This document shows, in pieces, positions 62,101 through 64,000 of a stretch of DNA of 64,000 nucleotides (positions within the stretch are counted from its first letter, which is position 1; each line of letters opens with the position of its first letter). The position numbers and the translations under genes are program-made. A model generated the notes under the pieces. It worked only from the letters and a program-made list of their open reading frames with translations, did no database searches and was not told where the DNA came from. The stretch is taken from positions 1-64,000 of the forward strand of contig JACCGJ010023559.1 of the NCBI GenBank assembly GCA_013407085.1, read 5' to 3'. This DNA comes from Atriophallophorus winterbourni (taxonomy: Eukaryota > Platyhelminthes > Trematoda > Plagiorchiida > Microphallidae).

Positions 62101-62328
62101 AGTTCAAGCGAAAGAGTTTAACTCACTAATTTCAAGAGGCGAAAATCTTTTCATTCCTTCAAAGTTATTCAAACTTTTTCTCGAATCTTCATCGGTATTC
62201 TTGTTTCTGTAAAAGTTCACATCATCGTCCATAAAGATCGGAAGCAGGAAGCACATGTGTAGTAGGAAAGCTTTGTATTTGTAGAAAAATAAACCGACGA
62301 AACAGGTCAGAATATCCAAAACGTTCAT
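19696..62328 (-). CDS. Eph-family receptor tyrosine kinase gene (span of all exons)
   Basis: Cell-surface receptor for ephrins; in animals it controls cell repulsion and axon guidance by tyrosine phosphorylation. Exons in gene order: 62,328-62,127 (tentative), 54,522-54,359, 47,152-46,921, 42,501-41,989, 40,482-40,228, 38,206-38,014, 31,930-31,794, 30,056-29,707, 29,381-29,315, 29,243-29,036, [one missing], 25,034-24,855, 24,006-23,771, 22,986-22,888, 20,584-20,471, 20,151-19,696. Borders are GT/AG and the phases agree at every listed junction except across the missing juxtamembrane exon. About 1,135 codons are accounted for, near the usual 950-1,050. The domain order (ligand-binding, Cys-rich, two FN3, TM, kinase) is diagnostic for Eph. 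There is no C-terminal SAM domain. The 5' exon is the least certain. Confidence 0.85.
20471..20584 (-). CDS. Eph receptor exon: kinase catalytic loop and DFG
   Basis: A 114-nt exon, phase 0 to 0, donor GTGAGT. Encodes DLAARNILVNKRLVCKISDF followed by GMAEKLVGDFGTDAYTLN. The catalytic Asp is the first codon of the exon, its HR partner being on the previous exon. DFG is intact, and TDAYTLN carries the activation-loop Tyr. Confidence 0.93.
20585..22887. other. Eph intron
   Basis: Contains an RTE-like 3' fragment (20.75-20.95 kb). The rest is AT-rich without recognised features. Confidence 0.45.
20745..20945 (-). mobile_element. RTE-like element, 3' non-coding fragment
   Basis: On the minus strand this matches the 3' end of the 17.9-18.7 kb copy: GAGATTG..CTCCTGAATTG..., CTGTAGAACATGAAACTTCA, GATTGTGATGTACATCCATG, then GTCGACATCGACCAAGGGAG and an AAC-repeat tail. 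Sense relative to the Eph gene. Confidence 0.8.
22888..22986 (-). CDS. Eph receptor exon: kinase helix E up to HR of HRD
   Basis: A 99-nt exon, phase 0 to 0. Acceptor ATTAATTTTTTTAG, donor GTAAGA. Encodes KIGKNISLSKQIKMLLDVCR then GMEYVAFSGYVHR. It joins exactly to DLAARN of the next exon, giving the HRDLAARN catalytic loop. Too short to show as a long open frame; found by looking for the missing helix E. Confidence 0.9.
23056..23277. mobile_element. piggyBac-type MITE
   Basis: A 222-bp element flanked by TTAA at 23,052-23,055 and 23,278-23,281. The termini are perfect inverted repeats, CCCATTACCTCC against GGAGGTAATGGG, continuing imperfectly inward to TCTCAT..ATGAGA. A TTAA target duplication and CCC/GGG ends are typical of piggyBac superfamily elements. 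No coding capacity. Lies in an Eph intron. Confidence 0.75.
23771..24006 (-). CDS. Eph receptor exon: kinase N-lobe
   Basis: A 236-nt exon entering in phase 1, leaving in phase 0; donor GTGAGT. Completes the glycine loop GEGEFGKV across the junction, then RIVAIKMIHPD (ATP-binding Lys), EFLQEARTMEQLSHPNVV (helix C Glu), TFLGVIT, and the hinge IVIEFMENGSLDKYLI. Confidence 0.93.
24855..25034 (-). CDS. Eph receptor exon: juxtamembrane to glycine loop
   Basis: A 180-nt exon, phase 1 to 1, acceptor CAATATTTTTACAG, donor GTAATG. An acidic stretch (NETTEDVDVVDLKNVN), then GYDENTRLL, then ELDADSIRISSIIGEG, which is the standard entry into an Eph kinase domain. The twin YxDP-type juxtamembrane Tyr motif of vertebrate Ephs is not seen here; it could lie on the missing exon. 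Confidence 0.85.
25035..29035. other. Eph intron(s) hiding one juxtamembrane exon
   Basis: Phase 2 at the 29,036 donor and phase 1 at the 25,034 acceptor cannot join directly without a stop, so an exon of length 3n+2 should lie here. I could not identify it. Otherwise AT-rich, apart from the small coding-like segment at 27,994-28,143. Confidence 0.5.
27994..28143 (-). CDS. Unrecognised short coding-like segment inside an Eph intron
   Basis: ATG at 28,143 followed by 50 codons up to a CAG|GTAGCA donor. The protein begins MTTSSNPEKPENQPAVVDTQ, is Pro- and charge-rich, and ends with a hydrophobic run MCAMIIILG. Without splicing, the frame runs on for another 50 codons through VAYFLIEFW, which would complete one membrane helix. 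It could be a nested small membrane-protein gene. I do not recognise it, and phase rules it out as the missing Eph exon. Confidence 0.3.
29036..29243 (-). CDS. Eph receptor exon: stalk and transmembrane helix
   Basis: A 208-nt exon, phase 1 to 2, donor GTGAGT. Encodes an extracellular stalk (SEYLAKLDGTDVPIEIETD, TWSSLDPHIP), one helix KLICLIVFSLLTIVIIGALI continuing ILF, and the basic stop-transfer RFKSKICKS. Single-pass topology as expected for a receptor tyrosine kinase. Confidence 0.88.
29315..29381 (-). CDS. Eph receptor exon: end of second FN3 domain
   Basis: A 67-nt exon, phase 0 to 1, acceptor TTACTTCTAACACAG, donor GTAAGT. VRPRINLRWGQFSKVNATYM corresponds to the final strand of FN3-2 (family: VRARTxxGxGxYS). 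Confidence 0.8.
29707..30056 (-). CDS. Eph receptor exon: second FN3 domain
   Basis: A 350-nt exon entering in phase 1, leaving in phase 0; acceptor AATGTTCATCTTTCAG, donor GTGAGC. Contains KVLRVSWEPPTTEPD (the Trp-containing strand B), KIEYQVYVWLSSDKQ (strand C), and a conserved hydrophobic end IESTLIIW. There is an insertion of about 30 Ser-rich residues before strand B. Confidence 0.82.
30057..31793. other. Eph intron
   Basis: AT-rich; no element or exon recognised. Confidence 0.4.
31794..31930 (-). CDS. Eph receptor exon: end of first FN3 domain
   Basis: A 137-nt exon, entering in phase 2 and leaving in phase 1. Acceptor ..CCATTTCTAG, donor GTATGT. Encodes ATLVGLQLGTKYVVRVTARN, the L-G-x-x-Y-x-V-x-V-x-A-x-N signature of an FN3 strand F, then ELSDLFRHLNSLNSS. 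Not in a long open frame; found by following the phase. Confidence 0.82.
31931..33344. other. Eph intron, AT-rich
   Basis: No gene or element recognised. Confidence 0.4.
33345..33485 (+). mobile_element. PLE 3' end with hammerhead-like stem
   Basis: Matches the end of the PLE at 53.28-53.41 kb. It carries GTCGTC-TAGCTT-GATGAC followed by GAAACGTCC (33,448-33,474), the stem II plus GAAA part of a hammerhead. The CTGANGA part is disrupted (CTTGACG), so the fold is a relic. Followed directly by a family A hammerhead repeat. Confidence 0.6.
33490..33660 (+). repeat. ~213-bp hammerhead repeat (family A), copy without ribozyme core
   Basis: GGGGGATGTGAGCAAAACAT, TTGGTCATCCATAAGCGCCT, AGTGCTTGACCACGAATCAC and GGTTCGTTGTACGAACCCTA follow the same order as at 46.40-46.53 kb. 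The part holding the catalytic core is missing. Confidence 0.7.
33661..35479. other. Eph intron
   Basis: AT-rich; a few short higher-GC segments near 33.9-34.1 kb are unassigned. Confidence 0.35.
35480..36235 (+). mobile_element. CR1-like element, C-terminal reverse transcriptase fragment
   Basis: Plus-strand tail of the same family as the 4.39-6.36 kb element. Encodes WAAMNVVTFNLWNCTMLHMG, YRLGTENLILSSFEKYLGVW, NIYRQASRMLGIIRRVFERF and MNVYIHPTMEYAAKV, then after a stop at 35,877 TRLRHLGL-like and NSLPQHVADSPRLAMFKAKL blocks. Antisense in the Eph intron between exons 38,014 and 31,930. Confidence 0.82.
36450..36986 (+). mobile_element. CR1-like element, 3' terminus
   Basis: A second, different CR1-like tail: the Met-Leu-Gln-Arg-Ile-Tyr-His-Arg-Ala-Thr block, LTHLNLHTKARKHF, GFIHTYKIMNSMF and FFLRNSIPLDVVQTCSA. 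It ends in the short direct repeat TTGAATCTTGAATGTTGAAT (36,964-36,986), the kind of microsatellite-like 3' end CR1 elements have instead of poly(A). Confidence 0.78.
36987..38013. other. Eph intron, AT-rich
   Basis: No gene or element recognised. Confidence 0.4.
38014..38206 (-). CDS. Eph receptor exon: first FN3 domain
   Basis: A 193-nt exon, phase 1 to 2, acceptor TTTATTGATTAAAG, donor GTGAGT. LPSEPRQLSADESDSARIVL, RWQSPKQTGGRDNLWYEIEC: the 'W..P..TGGR.DL.Y.v.C' pattern is characteristic of Eph FN3-1. Confidence 0.92.
38207..40227. other. Eph intron
   Basis: AT-rich with a slightly GC-richer patch at 39.4-39.9 kb that I cannot assign. Confidence 0.4.
40228..40482 (-). CDS. Eph receptor exon: cysteine-rich region
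   Basis: A 255-nt exon, phase 1 to 1, acceptor CATTCCACCTGTAACAG, donor GTAAGT. Encodes CRQNEYKRHLGNSRCLACPR, NSFRSN, then ACQCQNGYFRHPLLDTLDSH and Cys-Thr. Spacing of Cys follows the Eph Sushi/EGF-like region (C..C...yk....C..CP.nS...C.C..GfyR......C). The second AG, ten bases on, would break the frame, so the first is chosen. A 37-residue loop between the Cys pairs is an insertion relative to vertebrate Ephs. Confidence 0.9.
40655..40740. repeat. AT-rich microsatellite (TA/TAA)
   Basis: 86 bases of A and T, broken by a single C at 40,681, mostly TA and TAATA repeats. Lies about 170 bases before the Cys-rich exon acceptor of the Eph gene. Confidence 0.85.
40741..41988. other. Eph intron, AT-rich
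   Basis: No gene or element recognised. Confidence 0.4.
41989..42501 (-). CDS. Eph receptor exon: ligand-binding domain C-half and start of Cys-rich region
   Basis: A 513-nt exon, phase 1 to 1, acceptor GCCCTTTTGCAG, donor GTGAGT. VRTNVNDPLLDFNF then SSNLVITVSDEGTCSTLRRV, HVTYNVCPQLQFGLFTFPRT (family: gfylAfqDqGaCmaLlsVrvyYkkCP......FP.Tv), SITVTGECGPGS, and NNLCQCLPGYG (start of the Cys-rich part). Confidence 0.93.
42990..43570 (-). mobile_element. RTE-like element, 3' end, badly decayed
   Basis: Minus-strand relative of 18.1-18.6 kb: AGCAAGTTCTTCCCAACTCG at about 43,230 and GAAAGCATTCAGCGTCCAT at about 43,518 are reverse complements of the matching coding blocks. Frames are destroyed. Confidence 0.7.
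44290..44590 (-). mobile_element. Non-LTR (RTE-like) endonuclease fragment
   Basis: On the minus strand HQLDFLLVRRANMERILLTK followed, after a frame shift, by ADCDTDHSLFRSKLKPY. This matches the 'IDHI/LDYV....R...S.D....R.aDc.SDH.Lv..k.k' block of RTE-type endonucleases. Same strand as the 3' end at 43 kb, so both may derive from one internally deleted copy. Confidence 0.6.
44937..44955. repeat. (TTATC)n microsatellite
   Basis: Three and a half TTATC units in a T/C-rich tract. Confidence 0.6.
46083..46107 (-). ncRNA. Hammerhead remnant (family A, left arm)
   Basis: On the minus strand AAACAGCCAGAAACCGGTTG and TGGTG keep stem II 3' half, GAAA, stem III ACC/GGT and stem I'. The CTGATGA half is deleted, so it cannot fold into an active ribozyme alone. 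Confidence 0.6.
46374..46409 (+). ncRNA. Hammerhead ribozyme, degenerate (family A, right arm)
   Basis: CAGATGA (expected CTGATGA) at 46,380-46,386, loop AAACA, GAAA intact at 46,400-46,403, but stem III reads ACGGGG instead of ACCGGT. Two core defects make it probably inactive. Confidence 0.6.
46921..47152 (-). CDS. Eph receptor exon: ligand-binding domain, middle
   Basis: A 232-nt exon entering in phase 0, leaving in phase 1. Acceptor ATTGATTTTTCAG, donor GTATTC. WRLQTHPLLQR corresponds to the family 'NNWLRTh.i.R'; VDVAVVYTLRGCQEYPDN then NCREYLTIEL corresponds to 'iyveikFTlRDC.....g.CkEtFnLyy'. Between them sits an insertion of about 25 residues (KIFGVCQVEREKNRNLLISP). Confidence 0.88.
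48470..49140 (-). mobile_element. RTE-like element, 3' end
   Basis: Minus-strand relative of the 17.9-18.7 kb copy: TGGCCTCCTTCGGTCGATAT (3' non-coding), GCTTTACACAGTGCTTCCAA, TTGCAAGTTCTTCCCGACTC, CTCACCATAGAGTCGA.. and GATGGAAAGCATTCAGCTTC are reverse complements of successive blocks there. Reading frames are decayed. Confidence 0.75.
50440..50700 (-). repeat. ~235-bp hammerhead repeat (family B), single copy
   Basis: Matches a full unit of the 59.8-60.7 kb array, from the ribozyme at 50,467 to the CATGAACAAAAATGCTCGTT block at 50,657-50,676. Confidence 0.8.
50467..50508 (-). ncRNA. Hammerhead ribozyme, near-complete (family B)
   Basis: Minus strand: stem I CCCTAC; core CCGATGA (consensus CTGATGA, one change at U4); stem II GTGC-ATACA-GCAC; GAAA; stem III ACC/GGT without loop; cleavage C (50,473); stem I' GTGGGG. 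Stems I and II pair fully with one G-U. This is the least damaged ribozyme of the family; the U4-to-C change in the catalytic core is likely to impair it. Confidence 0.8.
51790..53460 (+). mobile_element. Penelope-like element (reverse transcriptase + GIY-YIG), decayed
   Basis: Plus-strand PLE of about 1.67 kb, antisense to Eph. Reverse transcriptase blocks: PQFYGLLKVHK-like start near 51,920, IPLRPILSLPGAPTHRLLKD, ELMVSFDFTAI (first catalytic Asp), then after TAG at 52,176-52,178 LLPEHGTMYGRN, FKFNGKLYEQIKGTPMG, and after a frameshift near 52,335 LIVETVLKRLERIAIPLIEP and SYVNDIFIVIKK. The YxDD box reads YVND (52,409-52,420). After another frameshift come SNHPIAHKMSCVRALFNRAH and KALIKNGYPKNF, then the GIY-YIG nuclease VYKIPCGDCEMHYVEQTGRK. 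A TGA follows at 53,056-53,058. Not functional. Confidence 0.88.
53374..53407 (+). ncRNA. Hammerhead-like motif at the PLE 3' end
   Basis: CTGACGA (fits CUGANGA) at 53,374-53,380, stem II GTCATC-..-GATAAC (one mismatch), AAAA in place of GAAA, then stem III AC/GT and cleavage C at 53,407. The related copy at 33.45 kb has a perfect GATGAC and GAAA, so the ancestral motif was complete in stem II and GAAA. A stem I partner is not obvious locally. PLEs are known to carry type I hammerheads with minimal stem III. Confidence 0.6.
54359..54522 (-). CDS. Eph receptor exon: start of ligand-binding domain
   Basis: A 164-nt exon entering in phase 1, leaving in phase 0; acceptor TTCAATTCTCATGTCCAG, donor GTGATA. 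Encodes VVDQKLKQTWVTNASS (family: vvLLDtt...leW...P) and KIDFIACQLCDIPCTHPNSR (family: ..YqVCnV....nN), and joins to WRLQTHP of the next exon. The similarity is weak; support comes from position, strand, phase and the Trp/Cys pattern. Confidence 0.55.
55195..55375 (+). mobile_element. CR1-like element, C-terminal scrap
   Basis: Reads NLMSTVHCQNIYTQASRLLD then, in a shifted frame, PRIINVCLSPTMECRLSA, matching 35,630-35,780 (NIYRQASRMLG, ARIMNVYIHPTMEYAAK). Confidence 0.7.
59926..59967 (-). ncRNA. Hammerhead ribozyme, degenerate (array unit 1)
   Basis: Minus strand: CCCTAC, CCGATTA (for CTGATGA), stem II GTG..GCAC around AAAACA, AAAA for GAAA, stem III altered to ACGGT, cleavage C, GTGGGG. Stem I is intact, the core is not. 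Confidence 0.6.
60163..60206 (-). ncRNA. Hammerhead ribozyme, degenerate (array unit 2)
   Basis: Minus strand: CTGAGGA (fits CUGANGA), stem II ATGC-AAACA-GCAC with one mismatch, AAAA for GAAA, stem III ACC/GGT, cleavage C, GTGGTG. Confidence 0.6.
60397..60438 (+). ncRNA. Hammerhead ribozyme, degenerate (array unit 3)
   Basis: Plus strand: CTGATGA exact at 60,403-60,409, a damaged stem II, AAAA for GAAA, ACC/GGT, cleavage C at 60,432, stem I' GTAGGG. The 5' half of stem I (TGGGAC) no longer pairs beyond two bases. Confidence 0.6.
60624..60665 (+). ncRNA. Hammerhead ribozyme, degenerate (array unit 4)
   Basis: Plus strand: stem I CCCTAC, CTGATGA exact at 60,630-60,636, perfect stem II GTGC-AATAA-GCAC, but CAAT where GAAA should be and a broken stem III; GTC cleavage triplet, GTAGCG. 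Confidence 0.6.
60716..61869. other. AT-rich stretch, no gene seen
   Basis: No exon or element recognised. Confidence 0.4.
61870..62050 (-). repeat. ~235-bp hammerhead repeat (family B), partial copy
   Basis: AGCTCATTTGCATGCATCTC through the ribozyme to TTGCGCTTGTATG and TGCCATTGTTGG; a short unrelated insertion splits the end. It lies about 80 bases from the putative first Eph exon, on its downstream side. Confidence 0.75.
61901..61942 (-). ncRNA. Hammerhead ribozyme, degenerate core (family B)
   Basis: Minus strand: stem I CCATAC (five of six pairs), core ATGATGG for CTGATGA, stem II GTGC-AAACA-GCAC perfect, GAAA intact, stem III ACC/GGT, cleavage C, GTGGGG. Confidence 0.7.
62127..62328 (-). 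CDS. Tentative first coding exon of Eph (signal peptide)
   Basis: ATG at 62,328; 67 codons plus one base to a GTGAGT donor, phase 1, which agrees with the 54,522 acceptor. The N-terminus is hydrophobic (LTCFVGLFF, then FLLHMCFLLPIFM) and could be a signal peptide, followed by a polar part (DDDVNFYRNKNTDEDSRKSL). An internal AG after TACAAATACAA would give a shorter exon beginning FLLHM. It is assigned to Eph only by phase, strand and signal-peptide character. It could be the start of an unrelated gene. Confidence 0.35.
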
Positions 62329-62866
62329 GAATTTGCGTTATTATTACATTTTTCCATAAGTTCCAATCTTTCCCGGCTGAGGCAAAGCAAAACAGGACAA
62401 TCAATCCAAAATTCATATTCATTCAACCAATGACTGCGAGCATAGCGTCTGGTAAAACGTTTGACCAATCGAAACAAAACCCCGGAAGAAACACCTCAAA
62501 GATTTCTCATAAAGTGCAGTAAAGTTCGTTTGCCTTTACTGGCGGAAACGGTGTTTGATATATGTCTAGTAGCGATTCCCGGAGATGACAGCCAGACATT
62601 CATAATCAAAAGTTTATTGTCAAACAAATCATTTTATCGCTTGGCAGCTACCTATCTGTCTTATTTATTTTTATATTGTTTTTCCATGAATTTAAATTTC
62701 AATCAATACAAATCTGTGTCAAATAATCTCAAATCTGATTCTGCGACGCAAAGCTAAACATTGACTACTTACTACATTTTTGAGTAAATGTCGAGAACGT
62801 ACTGCTGAATGCCTACCTCCTCCAGACAGATCTCGACTCAAACTGCCGCATATATTCTGATGCACC
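62329..62866. other. Intergenic or upstream region
   Basis: A minus-strand open frame at 62,422 begins with a signal-peptide-like MNMNFGLIVLFCFASAG but has no clear continuation. Otherwise nothing recognised. Confidence 0.3.
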
Positions 62867-64000
62867 ATGGTGGGAAACGCCAGGGAAAATACGGCATCAC
62901 GAAGTATAGTTCTACTTGGTGTACCTGAAAATAGTTCTCCAGCATCGATTCAGGAAACCGTTGAGTATGATATCAAGCTTTGGCGCTACATTGCGTGTTC
63001 TTTTGACATTTCAAATGTCGTTGTTGTGGACAATTTTCGAGTTTATTTTTCGCCAAAATCTAAAGGGGATGGACTGAAACCCCTGAAGATACTGTTCTTG
63101 GCCAGTGCTATGGCCGAAATAGTAAGGTCGGAATAGATAAAAGGAAATCCAAGATTACCCAAGGATGTTAGACTTAGCCCACCCAAACCCAATGTTCCAA
63201 GTCGAACACTCCTTCTTCTGGAAATAGCGGATAACAGCGTTTCCTTCCAAACGGAAGAAATCAGTACATCAAAAAATGTCGTAGGTCCGGCTCAAATCTA
63301 GTCGTACCAAGCACACACCCACACACCTAAACGTAATTGTCGATTCGAGCGGTCGGCGACCAATAAAACGCTCACATTTTTATCATCCCTGGCACTGACT
63401 ATTCAGCAGGATCCGGCATCAAAATGTTTAACGCTTTATCACATACTACATGATTCATCACTACGTGAAGCAGTATCGATCGAATGTGTTTATAATAATG
63501 ATCAATGTTTAGTCAACAATTTGGAGAAACTGATTAATAGCTGTGTAGAAAAATTCCCTTGATCTTATTGTTGTGACTGAAACTTGGTATCAATCGAGTA
63601 TGATCGAAAGTGAACTTTCTATTTCCCATATGACACTCATGATAACTGGACTCGGCCGTGGATAATGGATATATTATCCATGCTTGTTACTTGAATATGT
63701 CTGAAGCATATGTCCACAGCATATTGCTGCAATAATTGGAGCAGCTATGGGTGGGCAGCGGATTATTGGCCTGAATACAATATTACTTGACTGGCAGAGT
63801 TATATGGTTGAGATTTGACGGGCACAATCCTCCCAGTAACGTTATAAGTGCCGTATCTCACGTTTCAGTCTTGGGGTCAATATTCTTTTGGGTGTACGCG
63901 AAGGATATACATAAAATCGTACGCAGATAAGTCATTTTATTCGCGGCTGACACCAAAGTTTGGACTTGCTAAATTCTACAAAAAGATCTAGATGCAGTTC
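62867..64000 (+). mobile_element. CR1-like non-LTR element, ORF1-like end, endonuclease and reverse transcriptase remnants
   Basis: Plus strand, cut by the window end. First an ORF1-like segment (SRSIVLLGVPENSSPASIQE, FSPKSKGDGLKPLK) at 62,867-63,136; then decayed sequence; then an endonuclease start LVNNLEKLINSCVEKF and, one frame on, LDLIVVTETWYQSSMI near 63,560-63,600 (TETW block); then, after a large internal deletion, reverse transcriptase pieces HACYLNMSEAYVHSILL at about 63,680-63,730, TGRVIWLRFDGHNPP near 63,800-63,835, SVLGSIFFWVYAKDIHKIVR, and LFAADTKVWT at about 63,935-63,965. FADD has become FAAD, so it is inactive. Confidence 0.8.

Larger units (their letters stand above)
54523..62126. 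other. Putative first intron of Eph
   Basis: Contains a CR1 tail (55.2 kb) and the hammerhead arrays at 59.8-60.7 and 61.9 kb. 55.6-59.0 kb is blank, very AT-rich sequence. A GC-richer patch at 59.04-59.56 kb looks like decayed element sequence that I cannot classify. Confidence 0.35.

Overview
This is an AT-rich window of an animal nuclear genome, probably a flatworm of trematode type. The evidence is short exons with GT/AG borders separated by kilobase introns, two animal-type neuronal or signalling receptor genes, and introns full of decayed CR1-like and RTE-like non-LTR retrotransposons, Penelope-like elements (PLEs) and a Ty3/gypsy remnant. The organism assignment is inference from composition and element types, not from a marker gene.

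The best-supported gene is an Eph-family receptor tyrosine kinase on the minus strand. Fourteen exons between 54.5 and 19.7 kb (plus a tentative signal-peptide exon at 62.3 kb) encode ligand-binding domain, cysteine-rich region, two fibronectin III domains, transmembrane segment, juxtamembrane region and a complete kinase. Splice phases agree at every junction except one: a juxtamembrane exon between 29.0 and 25.0 kb could not be found. The protein stops soon after the kinase, without a SAM domain.

On the plus strand, 2.3-16.5 kb, four exons with matching phases form part of a very divergent ionotropic glutamate receptor (iGluR) like gene: the end of S1, M1, the pore loop, M3 and part of S2. 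The hallmark M3 signature is heavily altered.

The most interesting non-coding content is a set of hammerhead-ribozyme (HHR) repeats. One textbook hammerhead lies at 14,628-14,670 (minus) inside a 0.37-kb direct/inverted repeat structure. A second family has a unit of about 235 bp and includes a four-unit inverted array at 59.8-60.7 kb and single copies at 50.5 and 61.9 kb. A third family has a unit of about 213 bp, with copies at 13.3, 33.5 and 46.1-46.5 kb. The 3' end of the PLE at 51.8-53.5 kb carries another hammerhead-like fold. Together they resemble retrozyme-type small non-autonomous elements next to PLE relatives.

Layout: 0-1.5 kb gypsy and CR1 debris; 2.3-16.5 kb iGluR-like exons with CR1, PLE and hammerhead insertions in the introns; 17.9-18.7 kb RTE 3' end; 19.7-62.3 kb Eph gene, its introns holding RTE, CR1, PLE, a piggyBac-type MITE and hammerhead repeats; 62.9-64 kb a CR1-like element cut by the window end. 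The rest is AT-rich sequence in which I see no gene.
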